Notes: generated by a model not told the origin, from the sequence alone. DNA of 64,000 bases from Planctomycetota bacterium (GCA_003388505.1 QQVO01000046.1:1-64000); one strand, 5' to 3'; counted from the stretch's first letter, positions 1-7,020 are shown. Numbers and translations: made by a program.

Positions 1-370
1 TTGCGAGCCACTTCGAGCCTCCCTGCTCGTATGAGATGGTGGTACACCTCATAGGAATCACAGGCTCGAAGTCTTTCAACCCCAAAGCGTTAGATACAAC
101 TCGTGTGCGATATCGTGAACGGCGTTGCATGCCATCCGTAACTGCATTGGCGTCGAACCGGGCCAGTTCTGGCGACCGGCCCGCGGCAAGACCTTCCTTT
201 CGCTCCCCCCGTGCCTCATCCAGTTGCCGCTGCCGTTTGACTGATCGAGAATGGCGTTCTGAAGTTCTTCGTTGTCCGGCAAGGCTGCGCGCGTAGAATG
301 ACAACGGCTGCCAACAGCGGACTATAGGTACACACACCACCTGTCGTCCGCTTTTTTCGTTGGTGACGCC
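1..370. other. Left edge, no gene recognised
   Basis: No reading frame here resembles a family I know, and no tRNA, T-run hairpin or clear promoter stands out. It precedes the excisionase-like gene and may be the outer part of the same integrated element. The far boundary of that element is not visible. Confidence 0.4.
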
Positions 371-703
371 ATGCCCGAACCGGATTCACAATCCCAACAC
401 GAAAACCCCGTCCTGAATCGCCTCGACGAGTTATGCCGGCGTCTCGACCGCATCGAGGCGGCCCTGGAGACGCTGCTCAGTCAACAGTTGCAGAAGGACT
501 GGTACACGACCGACGAGGTTGCCGAGATTCTCGACAAGGCGCCGTTCACCGTCCGCGAATGGTGCCGGCTGGGCCGTGTCGACGCCGACAAGCGCGCATC
601 GGGCCGGGGCAGCACTCAGGAATGGATCATCTCGCACGAAGAACTACAGCGCATCCGCAACCACGGTCTGCTCCCCCTTCCGACGCTTCGATGCTTTGAC
701 TGA
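371..703 (+). CDS. Helix-turn-helix DNA-binding protein, excisionase-like
   Basis: A 110-aa protein. Residues about 14-40 form a heptad-like Leu/Arg/Glu helix that could dimerise. Residues about 44-72 contain a MerR/excisionase-type helix-turn-helix (WYTTDEVAEIL followed by TVREWCRLGRV), with a wing-like segment behind it. Small HTH proteins of this type sit beside tyrosine recombinases and act as recombination directionality factors or repressors. Here the 3' end runs 60 bp into the 3' end of the convergent integrase, so the two genes form a convergent overlapping pair. The excisionase role is inferred from this context; a plain transcriptional regulator is the alternative. Confidence 0.75.
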   Translation: MPEPDSQSQHENPVLNRLDELCRRLDRIEAALETLLSQQLQKDWYTTDEVAEILDKAPFTVREWCRLGRVDADKRASGRGSTQEWIISHEELQRIRNHGLLPLPTLRCFD

Positions 704-1972
704 ACTGCGAGGTTTCGGTGCCGCGCCGAAGACTTGCTGAATCGCAGCCTGCTGCTGATCCGGAAACAGATGGCGATAGCGCCGCACCATGTCTTCCGTC
801 TGATGGCCGACCCAAGCGTTGATGAGTCGCTGGTCAACGCCTTTCGCGGCGCAGTTCGAGCAGAATGAGTGCCGGAAGACATGCCAGCCGCGAATCACGG
901 CCCAGTTGCTTCCGGCGAGTGCCCGCGTGAAGTGGTCATGAGCTTCATCGCGTGTGACCGGACAGACCGACTCTCGGTGCGTCTTGCTGCGTGCAACATC
1001 CGGAGGCTGACAGAACGTGTTCAGCGAACCGGGATGGTTGTCGAGCCACGTCCGCAGAACCCCGTCCAGGAATGGCGAAATCGGGACACGGCGGGTTGTC
1101 GTCCGCTCATGGTTCCGCTTGCGTTCCCGAATCGTGACGACTCCCCCGTCCAGATCAATGTCACTGAGCCGTGACCGCAGGAGTTCGCTGCGACGGGCTC
1201 CGGTATGGGCCGCCATGCAGACGGCGGGATAAACCCAGGGCTGTCGAGCGTGCTGCTCAACGTGCCGAAGGACGCCGTCGATGTCACGAAGTGTCAGGAA
1301 CAGGCAGTCCCATAGGTCAGCCTCTTCGGCCTCCGTCAACCCGCCGCGTGAGATCTGCTGTTCAATCTCGCTCCAGGTCTGAAACGGTGGCTTTTCGCTG
1401 GTCTTCGCATAGCGGAGACCGCGCCCGGGAAATGTGCCGGAGACGAGATTGTGTTCAACGCCCCAGTTCCAGGCCGTCCGCAGCGTGACGATGGCCTTCC
1501 TGACCGTCGTGGGCGTCACCTTGCGGCCTCGTTGGCCCGGTTCCTTCGACCGCTTTTCGATATAGCGCTGCAGATCGGCGGTCGACAGTTCACTCACAAT
1601 GAACGACCTGCCGAGAATCCGGTAGAGGTGGCGCTCATGAATACGCATCCCCTCGATCGTGGTTTGCTCCAGGCTTCCCTCCGGGAGGCTGCCGAAATAG
1701 GCGGCGAACAGATCATCCAACCGGAGTGATTGCGGCAAAGTCGGCGCTTCGCACAGCCGTCCGCCGCTCAGGAGAAACCGGCCGACGTCCACGCCGGGCG
1801 GAATTGAGACCCAGCCACGTTCGACGGCCCGGATCGTGTCATCAACGACCGCCAGGGCGTCGTTGGCCTCGTCGGGATCGCTCGTCTTGAGCGACCGTTT
1901 GAGCTTTCGATCGCCGAGGCGGAAACCGATTTTGAAGTGCCCCGTTCGCTTGTCACGTTCCAGCCATGCCAT
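644..1972 (-). CDS. Tyrosine recombinase / phage-type integrase
   Basis: A 442-aa site-specific recombinase when started at the ATG giving MAWLERDK. The N-terminal half (about 1-240) has a basic arm-type segment and a SAM-like core-binding domain. The C-terminal catalytic domain shows the full active-site set: Arg260 in HTGARRSE, His364 and Arg367 in HVFRH, His390 in WVGHQ and the nucleophile Tyr399 in MVRRYR. It looks intact. Its N-terminal end points toward the tRNA-Leu gene at 2165, a typical integration target, so it probably belongs to an element inserted there. A decayed relative lies just beyond that tRNA. Confidence 0.92.
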   Translation of the reverse strand: MAWLERDKRTGHFKIGFRLGDRKLKRSLKTSDPDEANDALAVVDDTIRAVERGWVSIPPGVDVGRFLLSGGRLCEAPTLPQSLRLDDLFAAYFGSLPEGSLEQTTIEGMRIHERHLYRILGRSFIVSELSTADLQRYIEKRSKEPGQRGRKVTPTTVRKAIVTLRTAWNWGVEHNLVSGTFPGRGLRYAKTSEKPPFQTWSEIEQQISRGGLTEAEEADLWDCLFLTLRDIDGVLRHVEQHARQPWVYPAVCMAAHTGARRSELLRSRLSDIDLDGGVVTIRERKRNHERTTTRRVPISPFLDGVLRTWLDNHPGSLNTFCQPPDVARSKTHRESVCPVTRDEAHDHFTRALAGSNWAVIRGWHVFRHSFCSNCAAKGVDQRLINAWVGHQTEDMVRRYRHLFPDQQQAAIQQVFGAAPKPRSSVKASKRRKGEQTVVADAL

Positions 1973-2164
1973 GAGATTGCTCTCGTCAACGGTACGCGGA
2001 ACTGCTTCCGCGGGCCATCGACACAATCTCAACGCACAACCAACCGCGCCCCCCCATTGCCCCCCGGTGAACCCCCACTCATCCCTGTCGGTCTAACCGT
2101 CTGGAGGCCTTATCATGGCGAAACTGATTGAAATCAGCGGAATAGCCGGATAGCTTACCCCACA

Positions 2165-2249
2165 GCCGAAGTGGCGGAATTGGCAGACGCGCTGGATTCA
2201 AAATCCAGTGTCCGTAAAGGACGTGAGGGTTCGAGTCCCTCCTTCGGCA
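2165..2249 (+). tRNA. tRNA-Leu(CAA)
   Basis: Perfect acceptor stem GCCGAAG/CTTCGGC, anticodon stem CTGGA/TCCAG with loop TTCAAAA (anticodon CAA), long class II variable arm, T-loop TTCGAGT and discriminator A. The CCA end is not fully encoded (ACCT follows). It is flanked by an intact integrase on one side and an integrase fragment on the other, which marks it as an integration hotspot. Confidence 0.97.
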
Positions 2250-2315
2250 CCTTGTGAGTCCTCGACTTACGGCAATTTGTTCAAAGTCCTCCGCGAGTGG
2301 CGAGAGCACTCCGGG

Positions 2316-2406
2316 GGGCAGGCGGGGGGTGAGCGAAGCGCCGACGCTTTTTCGGTCACTCCGGTTGGATGATCTGTTCACTGCCTGTTTCGGCAGCCTT
2401 CCAGCC
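2316..2406 (+). pseudogene. Integrase fragment, relic of an older integration
   Basis: The + strand here encodes SEAPTLFRSLRLDDLF then FGSLP, matching CEAPTLPQSLRLDDLF and FGSLP in the intact integrase (residues about 74-97). DNA similarity covers about 75 bp (2331-2406 against the complement of 1680-1756), including a 24-bp identical run. No catalytic part remains. The fragment reads away from the tRNA, opposite to the intact gene, so it is a separate remnant and not a tandem copy. Visible in sequence; its history is inferred. Confidence 0.75.
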
Positions 2407-2449
2407 CTGCCATCTCCCGCTCCGCCGTCTTTCACGAATCCGATCACGC

Positions 2450-2992
2450 ATGGAATTTCTTCCCACGTCGATCCCCGGCGCCTTTGTCATCGAGCCCCGC
2501 GTCTTCGACGACGACCGGGGCTTTTTCCTGGAGACTTACCACGCCGGGAAGTTCGCCCAGGCCGGCGTTGACGCGGCGTTTGTGCAGGACAACCACTCCC
2601 ACTCACGCAAGGGAGTCCTCCGCGGGTTGCACTATCAGATCGAGCAACCGCAGGGAAAACTGATCCGGGTCGTCGCCGGCGAAATCTACGACGTGGCCGT
2701 CGATCTCCGCCGTTCCAGCGATGCGTTCGGACGGTGGACCGGCGTGGTTCTGTCGGCGGAGAACCGCCGCATGTTGTACGTCCCGCCCGGCTGCGCGCAT
2801 GGCTTCTATGTCACCTCCGACCGGGCCGACGTCAACTACAAGTGTACAGACCTCTACGCGCCGCAGCACGAACGGACGCTGCGCTGGAACGACCCCGACA
2901 TCGGCATCGAATGGCCGCTCGATGGGGAACCGGTGCTCTCGCAGAACGACCGTGAGGGAGTGCCGTTTGCCGATGCGGAGCGTTACCCATGA
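2450..2992 (+). CDS. rfbC: dTDP-4-dehydrorhamnose 3,5-epimerase
   Basis: A 180-aa cupin of normal family length. It epimerises C3 and C5 of dTDP-4-keto-6-deoxyglucose in the dTDP-L-rhamnose pathway. Family motifs are in place: FDDDRGFF near the start, the catalytic-His region VLRGLHYQ, then GEIYDVAVDLR, YVPPGCAHGFY and NYKCTDLY. The ATG at 2450 gives the usual N-terminus and removes an upstream extension that overlaps the integrase relic. The stop overlaps the pdxA start (ATGA), so the two are co-transcribed. No rfbA, rfbB or rfbD is nearby, so rhamnose synthesis must be completed elsewhere. Confidence 0.95.
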   Translation: MEFLPTSIPGAFVIEPRVFDDDRGFFLETYHAGKFAQAGVDAAFVQDNHSHSRKGVLRGLHYQIEQPQGKLIRVVAGEIYDVAVDLRRSSDAFGRWTGVVLSAENRRMLYVPPGCAHGFYVTSDRADVNYKCTDLYAPQHERTLRWNDPDIGIEWPLDGEPVLSQNDREGVPFADAERYP

Positions 2993-4035
2993 GCGCGCGC
3001 CTGCCGCGAATCGGCATCACCCTGGGGGACGTGGCGGGCGTCGGCCCGGAAACGGTCGCCGGAGCGCTCGCGACGCCGGAAATCCGCCGAATCTGTAATC
3101 CGGTGGTTTTCGGCCATCCGGAGATTTTTCGACGGGCCGCGAAACTGGTCGGCGTGCCGGTCGAACTTGTGGAAGTGGACTCACCCGAGGAGCTTAGCGT
3201 CGATGCGGAATCGGCGCCCTGCATCAATCCGTCGGATGACTCCCTGCTGTCAGTTCCTCCCGGTCAGGTCGACGCCCGTGCCGGGGGGGCCGCCTACGAC
3301 AGTCTCATCGCAGCGATCCGCGCCGCACAGAACGGGACGATTGATGCCATCGTCACAGCGCCGCTCAACAAGCTCGCCTTGCATCGGGCCGGCCACGATT
3401 ACCCCGGCCACACCGAAATCCTCAAGCACGAATGCGGCGTGCCGGAGTGCGCAATGATGCTCTACCTGCCGCCGGGAGAGATCGTCGCATCTCCGCGCGG
3501 ACTCGGCGTCGCGCACGTTACGCTGCACACGTCGCTTGCCAGCGTTCCGTCTTTGTTGTCGGCAGCAGCCGTTTCCGACACAACCCGCCTCATCGACCGC
3601 TTCATGCGGCGCGTCGGCTGCGAGAGCCCGCGGATTGGTGTTTGCGCCCTCAACCCCCACGCCGGAGAAGGAGGCCTGTTCGGGGACGAAGAATCCCGCG
3701 TCATTGCACCGGCGGTTGAGACGTGCCGGAAAGAGGCAATCCAGGCAGCCGGACCGTTTCCCGCGGATACTCTGCTCAAACGGGCCGTTGAAGGAGAGTT
3801 CGACGGCGTCTGCGCGATGTACCACGATCAGGGCCACATTGCCCTGAAACTCCTCGCATTTCACCAAGCGGTCAATGTGACGCTCGGGCTGCCGATCATC
3901 CGCACGAGTCCCACGCAGGGCACGGCCTTTGATATCGCCTGGCAGGGCAAGGCCGATCCCACCGGCATGATCGAAGCCATACGCGTTGCCGTACAACTGG
4001 CAGAGGGCCGGATGACGGGCGAGCCAGGGACGTAA
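2989..4035 (+). CDS. pdxA: 4-hydroxythreonine-4-phosphate dehydrogenase
   Basis: A 348-aa cytoplasmic enzyme of pyridoxal 5'-phosphate synthesis (DXP-dependent route) that oxidises 4-phosphohydroxy-L-threonine with NAD. Recognisable segments are GDVAGVGPETV at the N-terminus, the metal-binding histidines in PGHTEIL and MYHDQGHIALK, NPHAGEGG, and the C-terminal SPTQGTAFDIA. Length and motifs are those of the complete family. It overlaps rfbC by 4 bp, implying translational coupling of an epimerase and a vitamin B6 gene with no obvious metabolic link. Confidence 0.96.
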   Translation: MSARLPRIGITLGDVAGVGPETVAGALATPEIRRICNPVVFGHPEIFRRAAKLVGVPVELVEVDSPEELSVDAESAPCINPSDDSLLSVPPGQVDARAGGAAYDSLIAAIRAAQNGTIDAIVTAPLNKLALHRAGHDYPGHTEILKHECGVPECAMMLYLPPGEIVASPRGLGVAHVTLHTSLASVPSLLSAAAVSDTTRLIDRFMRRVGCESPRIGVCALNPHAGEGGLFGDEESRVIAPAVETCRKEAIQAAGPFPADTLLKRAVEGEFDGVCAMYHDQGHIALKLLAFHQAVNVTLGLPIIRTSPTQGTAFDIAWQGKADPTGMIEAIRVAVQLAEGRMTGEPGT

Positions 4036-4071
4036 GTCTCCGGTTGGCTGCGATCAACGGCAGCGGACGAA

Positions 4072-4356
4072 TCACTCCACGACGTCCTCCAGCGCCGAGA
4101 TGCTTACGACGTCCGCGCGGCGGACGAGCACGCGCCGCCGATTGCGGCCGATTCCATGCCGCTTGCAGTCGAGAACGTACAACTCGCGCGTCGTCGCGCT
4201 GTCGCGGAGGTCGTGGACGTCGGCCTCCTCCATAATGAGGTAACGGTGATCCGCACCGGCCAGCGTTCCGATGATCACGTAGGGCGTCGCCAGATCCAGC
4301 ACCACCTCGCGCTGGGAGTAGTCCGCCAGAGCGTCGGCGGCGTCAGACTCGGTCAT
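4072..4356 (-). CDS. Small conserved hypothetical protein (94 aa)
   Basis: A 94-aa acidic protein, convergent with pdxA. It has a beta-rich central part (VVLDLATPYVIIGTL, then YLIMEEADVHDL) and a basic stretch (GIGRNRRRVLVRR), with no signal peptide or membrane helix. The fold looks like a small barrel, but I do not recognise a named family. The reading frame keeps the strong third-position GC of neighbouring genes, which supports it being real. The ATG at 4356 is the first in frame. Confidence 0.65.
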   Translation of the reverse strand: MTESDAADALADYSQREVVLDLATPYVIIGTLAGADHRYLIMEEADVHDLRDSATTRELYVLDCKRHGIGRNRRRVLVRRADVVSISALEDVVE

Positions 4357-4497
4357 GCCAGTCCCGTCGTGCGTGTCGGTGTCGCGATGATGCGCAGTTC
4401 GTTCCCGATTTCGGGCCGATGTCGATCATCGTCTGTGCGACGCTCCGCCTCAACAGCACAGCAGACAATTCAGGACTCCAGTCGTCTCGTTGCGCCC

Positions 4498-4663
4498 TAA
4501 CCCGGATTATTCATGACGAGGGCCCGGTTCACTATAAGTGTTTGCCAAACAGCAGGTTATCAAGAAGTTGCCCAAAGCGCCGCGCTTTTCGAACGCATTG
4601 CACGCCGACGCCAAGTCAACGGAGACGCACGCTGGCAGCGTGCGCTACGAATAATCCGGGCTA
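4498..4663. repeat. Small inverted-repeat element, MITE-like
   Basis: The 12-bp sequence CCCGGATTATTC at 4501-4512 is repeated as its exact complement at 4649-4660, and the match extends imperfectly to about 17 bp on each side (TAA/TAG outside, AT/GT inside). The 166-bp interior has no credible gene. This is the form of a non-autonomous transposable element or of an IS deleted to its ends. Its right end overlaps the left end of the neighbouring IS remnant. Confidence 0.6.
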
Positions 4664-5384
4664 ACCCAAGTTCGCCAGTAGATCTGCCAATCGGAGAAAT
4701 CTGGGATTTTTCGAGCCGATTTTTTGGCGCAAGTCGTTGAGTGGTGGTGCGACGGGCGTCCCGACGGGTCGAGACGGCTGCCAGTCGCGTTGTCGTGGAA
4801 AAAACTGCTCTCGACGATGGTTGTTCAGAGCATACAAAACGCTCATGTTTCTGCGGCCCCACTTTCGCACGGTTGACGGCAAACGCCACGCGTATTGGGC
4901 GTTGGTCGAGTCGGTTCGCACCGAGCGCGGGCCGCGTCAGAGAGTCGTGGCTTATCTGGGCGACATCAAAGAGGCCGAGCGGCTGGGAGTCCGGCAGGCG
5001 GCGGAGCCCAGAGACACGCGTGAACGTCAGCAGTCTTTGTTCGATGAGCAGACGCTTCCACGATACGCCGAAGTCGATCTCTCGAAGGTCCGGACTGGCG
5101 GCCCTGTGCCAGCAGGCCGCTCTCGGCCACGAACCCCGCCGCGTGTTGGAAGAACTCTCACAAATCCGCAGCATCGACGTGATCCTGCCGACAAAGTCCG
5201 GCGTCGAGATCCGCAAACGCTGCGTGACCAAACCAACCGACCACCAGGCCATCCTCCTGCACCACCTCGGCCTGACCCTGCCGTCCTCGCTGCAACAAAC
5301 CGAAACCTGATGTAGTGGAAAAATCCACCCACCAAACGCTGCGCCGCAACAACTTACGTCGACAACTGGCGAACTTGGGCTAGC
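4660..5384 (+). mobile_element. Deleted IS with both terminal repeats, IS1634-like
   Basis: A 19-bp inverted repeat bounds this 725-bp unit: GCTAACCCAAGTTCGCCAG at 4660-4678 and its complement at 5366-5384, one mismatch. The interior carries only the two ends of a transposase gene, so the element is non-autonomous but could be moved in trans. A target duplication is not obvious; the bases CTAA and CTAG at the outer edges are the only candidate. The family is assigned from the transposase remnants. Confidence 0.72.
4845..5310 (+). pseudogene. Transposase remnant, internally deleted and frameshifted
   Basis: The ATG at 4845 opens with MFLRPHFRTVDGKRHAYWAL and continues with RGPRQRVVAYLGDI, the usual N-terminus of IS1634-type DDE transposases, up to about 5093. 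The frame then shifts, and the segment RVLEELSQIRSIDVILPT to HLGLTLP, ending at 5310, is the usual C-terminus of the same family. More than a kilobase of catalytic core found in full-length relatives is missing, so no active enzyme can be made. Assignment rests on recognising these conserved ends. Confidence 0.8.
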
Positions 5385-5825
5385 GACCGAGGAGATGATC
5401 GACAGTCGGCCGTTACCAGCCGACGCGGATCTCAACGTTGCTGGAAAAATGACGAGAATGTCGTGAACCACTTTCGGTGTTCTGCGTCTAACCGGTGGGC
5501 GGCATGAACGCCGCCCTGAAAATCGCACACTGGACTGAGAGCAAACAAGTTCAACCATGACTTTCCTACTGCCAGATTTCATCAGCCGCTGTTCGGGCAA
5601 AGGGCGTTACGCCGATCGTGCGGCGAATGCGCCGACCGAACAGATTCTGCGCTTGTGACACCGGCCGTATTCGGAGATCCCCTCCAGCCCGGTGTCATCA
5701 GGCACCGGGTTTTTTTCGTTTCAATCCCCCTGAGTGGGGGTCGGTCGCTGAGAAGCAACTGAGGCCGCCGAGCGATCAGCGAGGAGGAAGGCCGAGGGCG
5801 GTCGTGCGCGCATCGCGAGAGAACT
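5385..5825. other. Intergenic region before the tRNA array
   Basis: No protein gene is seen. It holds a GC hairpin (GGGCGGC/GCCGCCC, 5497-5516), a terminator with an overlapping competing stem (5656-5716), and a small CCCCC/GGGGG hairpin at 5726-5740. A purine-rich GAGGAGGAAGG near 5779-5790 resembles a ribosome-binding site but leads to no convincing reading frame before tRNA-Phe. Confidence 0.5.
5656..5716 (+). terminator. Intrinsic terminator with competing antiterminator stem
   Basis: CCCGGTG (5688-5694) pairs with CACCGGG (5703-5709), followed by seven T: a standard intrinsic terminator. The upstream strand of this stem lies within CCGGTGTCA (5689-5697), which is also perfectly complementary to TGACACCGG at 5656-5664. 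The two stems are mutually exclusive, as in attenuators. It lies about 110 bp before the first tRNA of the array. Confidence 0.65.
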
Positions 5826-5897
5826 GGAGCGGTAGCTTAGACGGCAAAGCGCCCGGCTGAAGACCGGGAGAGATGGGTTCGAGCACCATCTGCTCCA
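5826..5897 (+). tRNA. tRNA-Phe(GAA)
   Basis: Acceptor GGAGCGG pairs with CTGCTCC with one G-U pair. The anticodon stem CCCGG/CCGGG holds loop CTGAAGA (anticodon GAA). The T stem is GATGG/CCATC and the discriminator A. First member of the array and fully canonical. Confidence 0.95.
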
Positions 5898-5907
5898 CTG
5901 ACAACAC

Positions 5908-5979
5908 GGCTCGTTCGTCTATCGGCGAGGATACTGCCCTTTCAAGGCGGAGAGACGGGTTCGATTCCCGTACGGGTCA
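5908..5979 (+). tRNA. tRNA-Glu(TTC)
   Basis: Acceptor GGCTCGT/ACGGGTC, anticodon stem CTGCC/GGCGG with loop CTTTCAA (anticodon TTC), T stem ACGGG/CCCGT, discriminator A. It lies 10 nt after tRNA-Phe. Confidence 0.95.
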
Positions 5980-5992
5980 CTCGATCGCAGAT

Positions 5993-6087
5993 CAGAACTT
6001 AGGGAAGTCTGGCATCGCGCCTGGCTGGGGGTCAGGAGCGACGAACGTTTCGCGTCGGCGCCCGCGGTTCAAATCCGGCCGTTCTGA
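5993..6087 (+). tRNA. tRNA-Pro(GGG)-like, long variable arm, T-stem insertion
   Basis: Acceptor CAGAACT/CGTTCTG pairs at six of seven positions. The anticodon stem CCTGG/TCAGG carries loop CTGGGGG (anticodon GGG, Pro). A hairpin-forming extra arm (CGACG...CGTCG) makes it class II, which is not expected for proline. The T stem reads GCC-CGC-GG before TTCAAAT and CCGGC after it; removing the central three bases restores a perfect GCCGG/CCGGC stem. It is either decayed or structurally unusual. Confidence 0.65.
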
Positions 6088-6096
6088 TTGACATTC

Positions 6097-6168
6097 AGGG
6101 GTGTGGGGCAGTGGCAGCCCGCGTGGCCTGGAACCACGAGGTCGTCGGTTCGATTCCGACCATCCCGA
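6097..6168 (+). tRNA. tRNA-Pro(TGG)-like with C33
   Basis: The cloverleaf is canonical: acceptor AGGGGTG/CATCCCG (first pair A-G mismatched), D stem GGGC/GCCC, anticodon stem CGTGG/CCACG, T stem GTCGG/CCGAC, discriminator A. The seven-base loop CCTGGAA gives anticodon TGG by position, but base 33 is C where U is almost invariant. If the loop register slips by one, it would read GGA (Ser), but there is no long variable arm to support serine. Confidence 0.7.
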
Positions 6169-6188
6169 CTTCGATCACAGAAACACAC

Positions 6189-6261
6189 AGTCCGGTCGTT
6201 CAACGGTTGAGGACGCCGTCCTGATAAGGCGGAAACGAAGGTTCGACTCCTTGCGAATTGG
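6189..6261 (+). tRNA. tRNA-Ile(GAT)-like, acceptor stem lost
   Basis: D stem GTTC/GGAC, anticodon stem CCGTC/GGCGG with loop CTGATAA (anticodon GAT), and T-loop TTCGACT are good. The 5' AGTCCGG and the 3' CGAATTG do not pair, and the T stem has a mismatch at its base. The array repeat (GTCGAGGG) begins exactly where the 3' end stops, so the acceptor strand was probably replaced or cut there. Likely a pseudogene. Confidence 0.55.
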
Positions 6262-6311
6262 TCGAGGGACGAGGGACGATGGTCGAGAGTCGATGGTCCA
6301 GTGTCGAGAGA
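6261..6311. repeat. GTCGAG-type array spacer repeat
   Basis: A run of degenerate units built on GTCGAGGGAC and GTCGAGAGTC, abutting the truncated end of the tRNA-Ile-like gene. The same units recur at six more places listed here. Confidence 0.6.
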
Positions 6312-6339
6312 CTGCAACTGTGAACCTGACGTTGGAGGC

Positions 6340-6357
6340 TGTGTCTATCGAGACACA
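6340..6357 (+). other. Hairpin before tRNA-Gln
   Basis: TGTGTCT/AGACACA with loop ATCG, ending 5 nt before tRNA-Gln. It may be a processing or spacer structure; no T-run follows. Confidence 0.4.
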
Positions 6358-6362
6358 AACCC

Positions 6363-6433
6363 TGCGGGATCGTCTAAAGGTAGGATGCGACGCTCTGAAC
6401 GTCGTGATGTTGGTTCGAGCCCAACTCCCGCAA
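6363..6433 (+). tRNA. tRNA-Gln(CTG)
   Basis: Perfect acceptor TGCGGGA/TCCCGCA, anticodon stem CGACG/CGTCG with loop CTCTGAA (anticodon CTG), T stem GTTGG/CCAAC, discriminator A. Confidence 0.95.
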
Positions 6434-6502
6434 CTCCGCCACAGGCGGTCTATGGCTGCGGCAGCAGACAGCCGAACACGTTCCTACGGTTTCGGCCTGG
6501 CG

Positions 6503-6573
6503 GGGCTCATCGTCCAACAGGAAGACACCGGCGTCGCAAGCCGGAGATCCGGGTGCAATTCCCGGTGAGTCCA
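6503..6573 (+). tRNA. tRNA-Ala(CGC)
   Basis: Acceptor GGGCTCA/TGAGTCC contains the G3-U70 wobble pair that marks alanine tRNAs. Anticodon stem CCGGC/GCCGG with loop GTCGCAA (anticodon CGC), T stem CCGGG/CCCGG, discriminator A. The T-loop reads TGCAATT where TTC is usual. The D stem is short (3 bp). Confidence 0.85.
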
Positions 6574-6585
6574 CTCAAGCAATGC

Positions 6586-6658
6586 GGTCCTGTGGCCTAG
6601 CGGCAAAGGCAACTCCCTTACAAGGAGACGACCGGTGGTTCGAGTCCACCCAGGATCA
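6586..6658 (+). tRNA. tRNA-Val(TAC)
   Basis: Acceptor GGTCCTG/CAGGATC, anticodon loop CTTACAA (anticodon TAC) on a CTCC/GGAG stem, T stem GGTGG/CCACC, discriminator A. Confidence 0.93.
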
Positions 6659-6748
6659 TTCCGGCTTAGCCGGTTTGTGCTGGTCATTCCACAGAGCGAT
6701 CAGCGCCATCCCACGGATTGATGACACAAGACAAACCGCCCAAGGCAG

Positions 6749-6822
6749 GCCCAGATACGCCAACTGGCAGAGCGACTCGGCTTAAACCCGAGTGTTTACG
6801 GGTTCGAATCCCATTCTGGGTA
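6749..6822 (+). tRNA. Class I tRNA with Leu anticodon (TAA)
   Basis: Acceptor GCCCAGA/TCTGGGT, anticodon stem CTCGG/CCGAG with loop CTTAAAC (anticodon TAA), T-loop TTCGAAT, discriminator A. The variable region is only five bases, whereas bacterial leucine tRNAs carry a long arm. Its D arm (CGCCAACTGGCAGAGCG) closely matches that of the other class I Leu-anticodon tRNA at 7753, so the two form a subfamily. Confidence 0.8.
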
Positions 6823-6836
6823 GTGGGGAAACTATC

Positions 6837-6904
6837 GCCCTCGGCCTTCATCTGGCCTCATCGGCCAGCGGCCTCGGTTGATGGTTCGACTCCTGTTCTG
6901 GGCA
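6837..6904 (+). tRNA. Degenerate tRNA-like sequence (CAT loop)
   Basis: A perfect CTGGC/GCCAG stem carries loop CTCATCG (anticodon CAT), followed by a T-loop-like TTCGACT. GCCC at the start pairs with GGGC at the end. The D arm is missing and the T stem pairs poorly. Probably a tRNA-Met-like pseudogene. Confidence 0.35.
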
Positions 6905-6921
6905 AATGAAGACACAGACAC

Positions 6922-7013
6922 GGCTCGGTAGGCAACTGGCAGACCACGTTGTTTCAGACACAGCGATGCGACCACCCTGCGGGCGGTGCCCGGTTCGACT
7001 CCCACCTGAGCCA
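6922..7013 (+). tRNA. tRNA-Leu(CAG), T-stem insertion
   Basis: Acceptor GGCTCGG/CTGAGCC, anticodon stem GTTGT/ACAGC with loop TTCAGAC (anticodon CAG), long variable arm as expected for leucine, discriminator A. The 5' T strand is GTG-CCC-GG before TTCGACT and CCCAC after it. Deleting the central CCC gives a perfect GTGGG/CCCAC stem, the same position and size of insertion as in the tRNA at 5993. Confidence 0.75.
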
Positions 7014-7020
7014 CTAGAGC

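Noticed and set aside
1-2164. A complete prophage at the left end
   Set aside because: Only an integrase and an HTH gene are present in the window; no structural, lysis or replication gene is seen, so only an integrated element of unknown type can be claimed.
4560-5600. Long minus-strand open frame across the IS remnant
   Set aside because: It is antisense to the transposase relic and its sequence resembles no protein family; the high GC content keeps such shadow frames open.
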